A stretch of DNA of 5,446 bases from an uncultured Balneolaceae bacterium (lineage in GTDB: Bacteria; Bacteroidota; Rhodothermia; Balneolales; Balneolaceae). The position numbers and the translations under genes are program-made. Under the pieces are notes generated by a model. That model saw nothing but the letters and a program-made list of their open reading frames with translations, ran no database searches and was not told the origin of the DNA. The DNA lies in contig CALJMB010000264.1 of NCBI GenBank assembly GCA_937982515.1, positions 1 to 5,446 of the forward strand, given 5' to 3'. Each line of letters starts with the position of its first letter. The first letter of the stretch is position 1. Positions 1 through 5,446 of the stretch are shown one piece after another.

Positions 1-51
1 AGCGTCTGACTACGGATCAGAAGGTCGGGGGTTCGAATCCTCCCGTGCGTA
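1..51 (+). tRNA. tRNA-Arg (anticodon ACG), 5' part outside the window
   Basis: This is the 3' portion of an arginine tRNA. The anticodon stem TCTGA (5-9) pairs perfectly with TCAGA (17-21) and encloses the seven-base loop CTACGGA (10-16), giving anticodon ACG at 12-14. A five-base variable region (22-26) follows. The T arm comes next: stem GGGGG (27-31) pairs with CCTCC (39-43) through one G-T pair, around loop TTCGAAT (32-38). The acceptor 3' strand is CGTGCGT (44-50) with discriminator A at 51. CCA is not encoded, so the end would be added by tRNA nucleotidyltransferase. The D arm and the 5' acceptor strand lie before the window. The A at position 34 would normally become inosine and read CGN arginine codons. 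Confidence 0.95.
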
Positions 52-57
52 CTTTAC

Positions 58-100
58 AATAAAAAAGCCCAATGACTTAGTGCCGTTGGGCTTTTTTATT
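58..100. terminator. Bidirectional intrinsic terminator between tRNA-Arg and the GH16 gene
   Basis: The arm at 58-72 (AATAAAAAAGCCCAA) is the exact reverse complement of 86-100, giving a 15-bp stem around a 13-base loop (73-85). The arm is A-rich on one side and T-rich on the other, so each strand has a GC core (GCCC/GGGC) followed by a T-run. It can therefore stop the plus-strand tRNA transcript, whose mature 3' end is 7 bases upstream, and the minus-strand GH16 transcript, whose stop codon is about 80 bases upstream on that strand. Its position between two convergent units fits a shared terminator. The stretch 101-179 is the 3' untranslated region of the GH16 message, and I see nothing further in it. 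Confidence 0.93.
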
Positions 101-179
101 TTTCCTGAGATCAGGTGTTTGATGGGTAAAAATAGTAAGAGGTTTCCCAGAAGCTTGATTTAATAAACATGAACTCGGG

Positions 180-1337
180 TCATTCCGGATAAGCCGCAAG
201 ATATACGTTCCTCGCCCGGTACTCGGCCCGTTCTGGCCCGGGCGCTCCGCTCGATCCTTCCATCTGCAGGTTGATGATCAGCCAGAATGGCTTTTCGACA
301 AAATCTGCCCTGTGAGTAGCAGTGTGTTTACCGTCTATATAGAAGTCAATATCCACATAGGTATCGTCGGTCTTTTTCATTACCGTTTTGTAGTTGTGCC
401 AGTTTCCGGCGTTTTGTACCTCTCTCGTTTCCGTTTGCCATTCAGTATTTTGCCAGCCCGGACCGGTGACGGTGTTCTGCCAGTTAATATTATCGCCTTT
501 AAACTCCATAATATCTATTTCCGGCGGCCAGTTCCAGGCGCCTGTTATCCAGAAGGCCGGCCAGGAGCCACGCGTTGTAGGGACCTGAAAGTCGCCGCTG
601 ATCTCCCATTTGGGCAGAGAATCATTTACCACTATATGCTCTTTATAATGAATAGCACCGGAGTGATAGTAAATCCTCAAATGCGGATCGGCCGAGCTTT
701 CTCCTTCCCACACTTCTGTGCGGCCGGCCTCAATCAGCAACACACCGTCACCCTCCAGGCTTATCTGTTCTTCATACATCCGGGCGGATCCGTTATGGTC
801 GGTTCCCCAGGGATAAAACAGGTTCCAGTGCTCTGCAAACGCCTCGCTATCCCTGAATGTGGTTGAGTCCAGATAGACGATGGGCGGGACAGGCTCGGGC
901 GTCTTTAGCGTTGTGAATGTTACTTCATTTCCATAGCTCAATCCGGCATCATTAGCCGCATAAGCACGCACATAATAGGCAGTATTGTCTTCAAGATTAG
1001 CCAGGCTAACGAAAAATTCTCCCGATGCCTGTACGGAAGCAGCTCCGGCGCATTCGTCATCTTTGGTGGGGTTGCTCTCTGTATCCCAGCACAAACCGCG
1101 TTCATTGATTCCTGAGCTCCCGTTCTCCAGCACGTTCCCTCCGCCTTCTGCAGTGCGGGTAGTTATACCGGTAATTTCCAACGTCTCAACGATCGGTGCT
1201 TCACCTGCCACCTGCGCCGTGTCAGCCGGTGGTTCAGACTCTGCCGAAGCCGGAGAAGCTGTGCTGGAACAGGCGTATATTCCAACGACAACTCCTAAGA
1301 AAATCATTGTCAAAATGTGTACGTTTACATAGTTCAT
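180..1337 (-). CDS. GH16 family glycoside hydrolase lipoprotein with N-terminal Fn3-like module
   Basis: A 385-residue secreted beta-glycan hydrolase. Residues 1-22 are a hydrophobic lipoprotein signal ending in GIYA before Cys23, the predicted lipidated residue; the -2 Tyr makes the lipobox slightly off consensus. A Ser/Ala/Pro/Glu-rich linker (24-47) precedes a Bacteroidota-type fibronectin-III-like module (about 48-143, with RGLCW, YYVRAYA and YGNEVTF). The catalytic domain runs from about 153 to 383. It carries GSWPAFW (257-263) and EIDIME (273-278), the EXDXXE signature of beta-bulge GH16 enzymes: Glu273 is the expected nucleophile, Asp275 the helper and Glu278 the acid/base. The family includes laminarinases, lichenases, agarases, porphyranases and carrageenases; I cannot choose a substrate. 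The ATG at 1337 is preferred because it gives a complete signal peptide. It is the last gene of the block, 131 bp after the HExxH lipoprotein gene, and no promoter is evident in that gap. The mature N-terminus lacks acidic residues close to the cysteine, so surface exposure is less certain than for its neighbours. Confidence 0.93.
   Translation of the reverse strand: MNYVNVHILTMIFLGVVVGIYACSSTASPASAESEPPADTAQVAGEAPIVETLEITGITTRTAEGGGNVLENGSSGINERGLCWDTESNPTKDDECAGAASVQASGEFFVSLANLEDNTAYYVRAYAANDAGLSYGNEVTFTTLKTPEPVPPIVYLDSTTFRDSEAFAEHWNLFYPWGTDHNGSARMYEEQISLEGDGVLLIEAGRTEVWEGESSADPHLRIYYHSGAIHYKEHIVVNDSLPKWEISGDFQVPTTRGSWPAFWITGAWNWPPEIDIMEFKGDNINWQNTVTGPGWQNTEWQTETREVQNAGNWHNYKTVMKKTDDTYVDIDFYIDGKHTATHRADFVEKPFWLIINLQMEGSSGAPGPERAEYRARNVYLAAYPE
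909..1196 (-). repeat. Fn3-like module copy A (in GH16 lipoprotein)
   Basis: This segment encodes residues 48-143 of the GH16 protein. It aligns without gaps to residues 48-143 of the upstream HExxH lipoprotein, with 62 of 96 residues identical by hand count. Shared blocks include VETLEIT, TAEGGG, NGSSG, RGLCW, YYVRAY and YGNEVTF. In both proteins the lipidated cysteine is residue 23, so the whole N-terminal stalk is collinear. The module probably acts as a spacer that holds the catalytic domain away from the membrane; glycan binding is possible but not shown. Confidence 0.88.
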
Positions 1338-1372
1338 AGCAAAAAAGTGGTATAGATGTATTTTATTTTTTG

Positions 1373-1399
1373 ATGGCTGAGCTCCGCTCCCGCAGCCAT
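1373..1399. other. 7-bp inverted repeat in the gap between HExxH and GH16 genes
   Basis: ATGGCTG (1373-1379) and CAGCCAT (1393-1399) are perfect reverse complements around a 13-base GC-rich loop that contains the palindrome GAGCTC. On the minus strand the structure is followed by an A-rich stretch and not by a T-run, so it is not a canonical intrinsic terminator there. It lies about 36 bases upstream of the GH16 start, in its leader. It could affect message stability or processing, or be fortuitous. Confidence 0.4.
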
Positions 1400-1468
1400 G
1401 ATAATAATTTTGTTATTCACTGTCCGCTCTCTGCGTAGTACCCCATTCAGTACATAGGCCCCAGGCTT

Positions 1469-2704
1469 TTAGTGGCTTGGCAATCCATCCTTTTTCATTC
1501 CCTGTACAATAAGTGCGTGAATGATATACAGCGTCTCTTCACCAGTGTCTTCATGTGCTCCGTTGATGCCATAGGGCCAAAAATGCAGGCCATCCCCGCT
1601 TATTACGGCTGTAGTATCTCCGGTCATAATCTGCAGCATTCTGTTGGCATGTTCTCCCTGGTATTTACCGCCTGAAATAAGCTCATTCCACATCCAGTGC
1701 TGTCCTACACCCACGGTATGCATAATCTCGTGCATAGCCGTTCCCGTTTGCTGATAAGATGGGTTCGATCCCATCCGAATAGTACCGTTGATATGCCCGT
1801 CGGCGGTGGGTACATTGGGATTGTAATACACATTGAGTTCCTTCTCTATGGAAGTGAAGTTTTCATAATAGTATGCAGCCTGTTCAAAGGCTTGTTCTAT
1901 CCGCGTGTAGTGCGTCTGCAGTTCTTCTGAAGGATGAGCTATCTTATGAATGGTATAGTTGATGTTTCCCTTCGTTATGGTCCGGACCTGAATTGCCCGG
2001 CTATACCCGGTTCCTTTGGAACTAGTGGCATAGGCCCGTACGTAGTATACCGTTTCGGGCTCCAGTCCTTCTATACGGCCTAAAAATGAGCCTGGCCCTT
2101 CGCCTTCAGATGATTTCTGACCGGAAACATCGGGATCTGGCTCTTTGCCCCAGCATATGCCCCGTTCGGTAACCGGGTATCCCTTCTCCGAAATAACCCG
2201 TGCTGAAATAAAGGCCGTCTCTGTACCTGCCGCGTAGTCCGTTTCAACTTCGACCACGGGCACTTCTGCGGGTGCCGTCTTAAAGGTGACCTCATTACCG
2301 TAGCCTGTACCAGCCTCGTTTACTCCATAGGCTCTTACATAATACGTTGTGTTATCCGTCAGATTATCGAGGCTGGCGGTAAACTCACCGGATCCCAGAA
2401 CGGATGAAGCGTCCGATTGTGCATCGTCCGTTGTCGGAGAGCCTGTAGTGTTCCAGCATAACCCTCTGCTCTCCACACCAGAGCTTCCGTTGTCTATTAT
2501 CTTGCCCCCGCCTTCTGCAGTTGTACGGGTTATGTTGGTAATCTCCAGCGTTTCCACCTGGGGCACCTCGCCTGCAGCACGGGTTGTATCAGGAGGGGAC
2601 GCGGGGTCTGCGTCGTCGGGCTGCGTGGTTTTGGAGCAGGCCCAAAAAACCGATAGAGCCAACGTAATTGTAATTATATAATGATAGGGTCTGGAAGCTT
2701 TCAT
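1469..2704 (-). CDS. Lipoprotein with two Fn3-like modules and a putative HExxH zinc-peptidase-like domain
   Basis: A 411-residue predicted lipoprotein whose family I cannot name. Residues 1-22 are a signal peptide ending VFWA before Cys23. A Pro/Asp-rich linker leads to Fn3-like module 1 (about 48-143), near-identical in plan to that of the GH16 neighbour, and a diverged module 2 (about 148-243, with RGICW and YYVRAYA). The C-terminal domain (about 246-411) contains HEIMHTVGVGQH: His325, Glu326 and His329 form HExxH, Gly332 is at the metzincin glycine position, and the third candidate ligand His336 is one residue later than in HExxHxxGxxH. A second conserved-looking block, HFWPYG (374-379), is followed by HED (384-386). 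The preceding stretch HINGTIRMGSNPSYQQTG resembles the strand leading to a zinc helix. The fold suggests a metallopeptidase or a derived binding domain; no substrate can be inferred. The ATG at 2704 gives the complete signal peptide. It sits 177 bp after the DUF4998 gene and 131 bp before GH16, so co-transcription with GH16 is plausible. Confidence 0.85.
   Translation of the reverse strand: MKASRPYHYIITITLALSVFWACSKTTQPDDADPASPPDTTRAAGEVPQVETLEITNITRTTAEGGGKIIDNGSSGVESRGLCWNTTGSPTTDDAQSDASSVLGSGEFTASLDNLTDNTTYYVRAYGVNEAGTGYGNEVTFKTAPAEVPVVEVETDYAAGTETAFISARVISEKGYPVTERGICWGKEPDPDVSGQKSSEGEGPGSFLGRIEGLEPETVYYVRAYATSSKGTGYSRAIQVRTITKGNINYTIHKIAHPSEELQTHYTRIEQAFEQAAYYYENFTSIEKELNVYYNPNVPTADGHINGTIRMGSNPSYQQTGTAMHEIMHTVGVGQHWMWNELISGGKYQGEHANRMLQIMTGDTTAVISGDGLHFWPYGINGAHEDTGEETLYIIHALIVQGMKKDGLPSH
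1976..2263 (-). repeat. Fn3-like module 2 (diverged copy in HExxH lipoprotein)
   Basis: This segment encodes residues 148-243 of the HExxH lipoprotein. It keeps the landmarks of the same module type (ERGICW, GSFLGRIEGL, ETVYYVRAYA and GTGY) but is clearly more diverged from module 1 than module 1 is from the module of the GH16 protein. The intragenic duplication is therefore older than the split of the two module-1 copies, or module 2 came from elsewhere. Confidence 0.75.
2276..2563 (-). repeat. Fn3-like module 1 (copy B, in HExxH lipoprotein)
   Basis: This segment encodes residues 48-143 of the HExxH lipoprotein and is the partner of the module at 909-1196 in the GH16 gene. The ungapped match extends into the linker before it (PPDTTRAAGE against PPADTAQVAGE, offset by one residue), pointing to a shared N-terminal origin of both lipoproteins. 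Confidence 0.88.
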
Positions 2705-2757
2705 CCCGCAGTACTGCTATGTATCGTTGTTTCTCTTTATGGGTCCACATTTAAATA

Positions 2758-2791
2758 CCCTGGTACAGCTCCTTGCGAAGCTGTACCAGGG
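2758..2791. other. Perfect 13-bp hairpin in the gap between DUF4998 and HExxH genes (possible terminator or processing site)
   Basis: CCCTGGTACAGCT (2758-2770) pairs exactly with AGCTGTACCAGGG (2779-2791) around the eight-base loop CCTTGCGA. On the minus strand the stem is followed by TATTTAAATG, which is A/T-rich but not a clean T-run. It may act as a weak terminator at the end of the SusCD/binding-protein message, or as a stem that protects or processes the 3' end of that message. It lies 90 bases past the stop of the DUF4998 gene and 53 bases before the next start. I see nothing coding in the rest of the 177-bp gap (2705-2881). Confidence 0.7.
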
Positions 2792-2881
2792 CGTGGGGAC
2801 AATTGCCGTATGGCATGGCTTTAGGTTGATTCATCCCGGGCGGTTGGTTGTCGGGGAGACCTTCCGGGCCGCTGCCATTTA

Positions 2882-4078
2882 TTAATCCATCTTGGTCAAT
2901 GCTACTTGCTTTACTTTGAACCAGGAACCGCTGTCCGGCATATTTCCAACAAAACCAACAGCTACTTGCGTATTTTCCGTGAGCTCAAACTCAACACTGC
3001 TTGTACTGCCGGAGGCGTCATCCATTTCGGCATAGTCTTCAGACTGGGTAATTACATCGCCGACGTCGGGTAGCTTATCTCCTATGGCCACGACGAGGTA
3101 TTTGGTTCCTGCGGCTCCGGTTTCTACCCCCAGAGCCTCGAATTTATATTTGCCTGCAGGTAATGTTGTCGCCTGATAGATTTTTCCATTGGGCACTCCC
3201 GGCAGCCCCCATCCGCCTTCTAACGACAGGACTCCGGTACCTCCCCGCCATTCATAACCACCATAACCGCCCGCGTTTTTAACGTCATCAGTCGTCACCC
3301 AGTCGGCAAGAATGCCCCACCGGCCTCCATCCCATGAGGAACGCTCAAAGGGGGCGCCTGTATTCCGGAGGTAGACCAGCTCCGGGGTTACGGCCTCGAA
3401 CTCTGTAGAAAATGTATCAACACTTGTGGCTTCCGGAAGGAACAGGGTACGGAATTCAAAGTCCGTACCGACCTTAAAGTTTTCCAGCTGAATCTCTTCA
3501 CTGTCAATAGAAATAGTTTTGACATGCTGTTGATCGCCTGCATCGGTATACCGTACCTCGGTTGCAAATACACCACTGGTCAAATCCATGCCCCCGTATC
3601 GTATCGTTGTGGTAAGATTTCCGGCATACAATTCATTGTTAATAATAGGCCGGTTTCTTAACGAAGCCTGATATCTTTGTCCAAACACCTGCCCGTTGGC
3701 GTAAACCGGTATGGATCTGTTCCCTTGTTCATCAAGGGTAACAATCTGAAAATTGTACGTCCCTTCCTCCAGGCCTTCTATATATGTATGCAACGTATCC
3801 ACCCCTTCGGTACGCTCTACCGGAACAACTATAGAATCGCTTGCACTATTCCAGTAGATACGTGTTTCAGTAATTTTGGGGTCTGAAATAAATAGCCCTG
3901 ATATCAAAACCCGGTTTCTTCCGGAATAAACAGTTAAGGAATCTACCTTGCCTGTATAGACTCTTTCACCTTCTTCTACATACTCTTTATAAGAGTGCAT
4001 ATCCGAACACGAGGCCAAGTAAATGAGTGAGCCTGCCGTTAAAACCAATGCACATATGTTCCGTATTGTAAATCGCAT
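2882..4078 (-). CDS. DUF4998-DUF5013 lipoprotein, probable surface glycan-binding protein of the PUL
   Basis: A 398-residue lipoprotein. From the ATG at 4078 the signal peptide runs to residue 23, with lipobox LAS before Cys24, then SDMHSYKEY. Residues about 29-228 match my recollection of DUF4998: YKEYVEEGE, YTGKVDSLTVYSGRNRV, RIYWN, VPVERTEGVDTL and GLEEGTYNFQI are its characteristic stretches. Residues about 245-397 match DUF5013, a jelly-roll-like module rich in Gly, Trp and Tyr (RSSWDGGRWG, AGGYGGYEWRGG) that is usually found at the C-terminus of such proteins. In PULs these proteins follow susC/susD and are thought to bind glycan at the cell surface, like SusE/SusF. An upstream TTG at 4114 would overlap the previous stop by a TTGA junction, but it would add 12 residues before a complete signal peptide and has no ribosome-binding signal. 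The ATG has the A-rich leader AAAAAATAAGGTT. The gap to the upstream gene is 32 bases, so the two are almost certainly co-transcribed. Confidence 0.9.
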   Translation of the reverse strand: MRFTIRNICALVLTAGSLIYLASCSDMHSYKEYVEEGERVYTGKVDSLTVYSGRNRVLISGLFISDPKITETRIYWNSASDSIVVPVERTEGVDTLHTYIEGLEEGTYNFQIVTLDEQGNRSIPVYANGQVFGQRYQASLRNRPIINNELYAGNLTTTIRYGGMDLTSGVFATEVRYTDAGDQQHVKTISIDSEEIQLENFKVGTDFEFRTLFLPEATSVDTFSTEFEAVTPELVYLRNTGAPFERSSWDGGRWGILADWVTTDDVKNAGGYGGYEWRGGTGVLSLEGGWGLPGVPNGKIYQATTLPAGKYKFEALGVETGAAGTKYLVVAIGDKLPDVGDVITQSEDYAEMDDASGSTSSVEFELTENTQVAVGFVGNMPDSGSWFKVKQVALTKMD

Positions 4079-4110
4079 AACCTTATTTTTTACTTTATCG
4101 TTAAATACGA

Positions 4111-5331
4111 TCAACGTGGATCGCCGTAGACCTGAACTTCAGCTATTCCAATGTTTGTAGTTCCTCCCCAGTTCTGCAGCGATTTGAAACGCAAATACCG
4201 TACACGGGGAGCATTAATGTCGAAATCCCAGCTAACCCCTGCATTGGCGGTTGTGTAGTCCTCATCATTTTGCTGGCCATAGGGCAGCCCGGAAGGTTTC
4301 ACTGCTTCATATTCGCCCAGTTTATGCCAGTTATCCCAGCTGCCGTCCTCCGGCGGGTCGTTCGAGCCCCAGATTTCAAAGTGGCGGGGACAGCCCAGGT
4401 AATAGTAAGCGCGGTCATACCCCCCGCTGCTCACATACTCCGGGTAATCCCATATGACAATACGGCTGAGCTTGGCCATCTGTCCAATATCAAATGTGAA
4501 CGTGTGCGGTTCTGAAGGGGTGTGTGCAGCCTGAGTCATGTAAATACCCGGCCAGTGAAAAATCTCTCCATCCCACAGGCCGCTCATCGGTGTTGAATTG
4601 TGCCGTGGCGCATCGCCGGGCAGGCTATAAGCGTTGTATCTGGATTTGGAAAGAGGCATTTCGTATAACGGTGTCACCTCAGTGTACATCGTATCCGTGT
4701 GGTTCAGCCAGCGGTCCCGGACAGTAAGTGCAAAATTATACTTCAGAGTATCAAGCCCCCGTACCGTATGAGCTATTTCATTGGTGGATGTATAAATACT
4801 GTTCGGGTGAATATCCCAATCACCGAATTCATCTTGCTCCATAACCAGAATAGCTACATCCGTCCGTTCGGGATTATCTGCCTCTATGTGTATCCCGCCG
4901 AATGCCGCTGTTGTTTTCAGCGATTCGAACACATCCCAGATAGTAGACCTTTTGGGTTTTATCGTAACATTAACAGGCTCGGAAGCCAACTCACCCCGGT
5001 TCACAGCATAGAGCTTTATCTCATGCTCCAGCGTATCTGCATAGCCTTCTATCAGCAATGAATTATTGTAATAGGATGCCTTCACTTCTCTCTCCGTGCC
5101 GGTAGTCAGGGTATATTCCGCCTTCACGTATAGCAGATCCTGATCATCAGGCAGAGAGTAGGTAATTTTAGCGCCGCCGGGCAGTGGATCGACCGAGACA
5201 TTGTGAACCGGCCCGGGAGGCTCCGTACTTACATTCAGGGATTCGTTTATTCCGTAGTCTTTGCAAGACATTAGCAGAAGCATACCCCCGGTGATAAGTA
5301 AGCAGTATTTCAGAGTTGCTAAACACTTCAT
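4111..5331 (-). CDS. DUF4959-DUF5126-DUF5000 lipoprotein, probable SusE-position surface glycan-binding protein
   Basis: A 406-residue lipoprotein. With the ATG at 5331 the signal peptide ends LLMS before Cys23, followed by KDYG. The domain order is the classic one: DUF4959 (about 20-125, with PPGPVHNVSVDPLPGGAKITYSLPDD split between linker and domain), DUF5126 (about 126-225, including VFESLKTTAAFGGIHIEADNP) and DUF5000 (about 230-406). DUF5000 is a discoidin-like, F5/8 type C galactose-binding fold; visible marks are FTFDIGQMAKLSRIVIWDY, HFEIWGSNDP, VRYLRFKS and IAEVQVYG. Such proteins sit directly after susD in many Bacteroidota PULs and are thought to capture glycan at the surface. The frame is open to an ATG at 5391, but that start adds 20 polar residues ahead of a complete signal peptide and lies nearly against the susD stop, so I reject it. 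The chosen start has a leader with seven consecutive A bases, typical of the group. It lies 70 bases after the susD-like stop. Confidence 0.92.
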   Translation of the reverse strand: MKCLATLKYCLLITGGMLLLMSCKDYGINESLNVSTEPPGPVHNVSVDPLPGGAKITYSLPDDQDLLYVKAEYTLTTGTEREVKASYYNNSLLIEGYADTLEHEIKLYAVNRGELASEPVNVTIKPKRSTIWDVFESLKTTAAFGGIHIEADNPERTDVAILVMEQDEFGDWDIHPNSIYTSTNEIAHTVRGLDTLKYNFALTVRDRWLNHTDTMYTEVTPLYEMPLSKSRYNAYSLPGDAPRHNSTPMSGLWDGEIFHWPGIYMTQAAHTPSEPHTFTFDIGQMAKLSRIVIWDYPEYVSSGGYDRAYYYLGCPRHFEIWGSNDPPEDGSWDNWHKLGEYEAVKPSGLPYGQQNDEDYTTANAGVSWDFDINAPRVRYLRFKSLQNWGGTTNIGIAEVQVYGDPR

Positions 5332-5401
5332 AGTATGATTTTTTTGGTGCTTAAAGTTTGTTCGTACGTTCCACGCAAGTTTCATGAGCATACCCCGAAC
5401 C

Positions 5402-5446
5402 TTACCAGCCGGGATTTTGTACCAGTGCCGGGTTTTGAATAAGTGT
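5402..5446 (-). CDS. 3' end of a susD-like gene (partial)
   Basis: Reading the minus strand from the window edge gives the codons for TLIQNPALVQNPGW followed by TAA at 5402-5404. The ending NPxLxQNPGW (or PGY) is the hallmark C-terminus of SusD/RagB outer-membrane lipoproteins, which cap the SusC TonB-dependent transporter and bind oligosaccharide. Only 14 codons lie inside the window, so the call rests on this tail plus the position directly before a DUF4959-DUF5126-DUF5000 gene, which is the usual order. If correct, a susC-like gene should lie further upstream on the same strand. Confidence 0.85.
   Translation of the reverse strand, partial: TLIQNPALVQNPGW

Noticed and set aside
312..866. 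184-codon plus-strand open frame inside the GH16 gene
   Set aside because: It lies antisense to a well-supported GH16 catalytic domain, has no recognisable domain or signal and reads as a shadow frame.
1373..1399. Intrinsic terminator between the HExxH and GH16 genes
   Set aside because: The stem is only 7 bp and an A-rich stretch, not a T-run, follows it on the transcribed strand, so I list it only as an inverted repeat.
2349..2681. 110-codon plus-strand open frame, with a similar one at 985-1332
   Set aside because: Both are antisense shadows of the duplicated Fn3-like module. Their mutual similarity comes from the homology of the minus-strand genes, not from a real plus-strand gene family.
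2708..2717. Perfect 10-bp palindrome GCAGTACTGC just upstream of the HExxH start
   Set aside because: It is too short and unsupported by a second site or promoter to call an operator; it may be chance.
2705..2881. Bacteroidota-type promoter (TAnnTTTG box) before the HExxH gene
   Set aside because: I scanned the minus strand of this gap and the 1338-1468 gap and found no convincing box.
4079..4114. TTG start giving a TTGA overlap with the upstream stop
   Set aside because: It would add 12 residues in front of a complete lipoprotein signal and has no leader signal. The ATG at 4078 fits better.
4699..5061. 120-codon plus-strand open frame antisense to the DUF4959 lipoprotein
   Set aside because: No domain, signal peptide or start context; the minus-strand protein has clear domain order across the same bases.
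5332..5391. Upstream ATG start for the DUF4959 lipoprotein
   Set aside because: The extension is polar and would bury the signal peptide. The ATG at 5331 starts directly at a normal lipoprotein signal with an A-rich leader.

Overview
The window looks like the distal (3') end of a polysaccharide utilisation locus (PUL) from a member of the Bacteroidota or a close relative in the FCB group. The indicators are a SusD-type C-terminal tail at the right edge, a run of lipoproteins built from domains typical of that group (DUF4959/DUF5126/DUF5000 and DUF4998/DUF5013), A-rich leaders instead of strong Shine-Dalgarno sites, and a tRNA without an encoded CCA. The exact lineage cannot be fixed from the sequence.

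Layout: all protein genes are on the minus strand, so transcription runs from right to left. From the right edge: (1) the last 14 codons of a susD-like gene (5402-5446), not obvious as an ORF because it is so short; (2) a DUF4959-DUF5126-DUF5000 lipoprotein (4111-5331); (3) a DUF4998-DUF5013 lipoprotein (2882-4078); (4) a 177-bp gap with a perfect 13-bp hairpin; (5) a lipoprotein with two Fn3-like modules and a putative HExxH zinc-peptidase-like domain (1469-2704); (6) a 131-bp gap with a smaller hairpin; (7) a glycoside hydrolase family 16 lipoprotein with one Fn3-like module (180-1337). A bidirectional terminator hairpin (58-100) then separates this block from the 3' part of a plus-strand tRNA-Arg(ACG) (1-51).

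Likely joint function: SusC/SusD (mostly outside the window) would import oligosaccharides, and the two DUF-domain lipoproteins occupy the SusE/SusF-like position and probably act as surface glycan-binding proteins. The GH16 enzyme would cut a beta-linked galactan or glucan. The most unusual member is the HExxH lipoprotein. Over residues 48-143 it shares an ungapped module with the GH16 enzyme (62 of 96 identical by hand count), which suggests that one lipoprotein-plus-Fn3 stalk was duplicated and joined to two unrelated effector domains. Its zinc motif differs from the canonical metzincin spacing by one residue. I see no CRISPR array, insertion sequence, riboswitch or convincing promoter motif.
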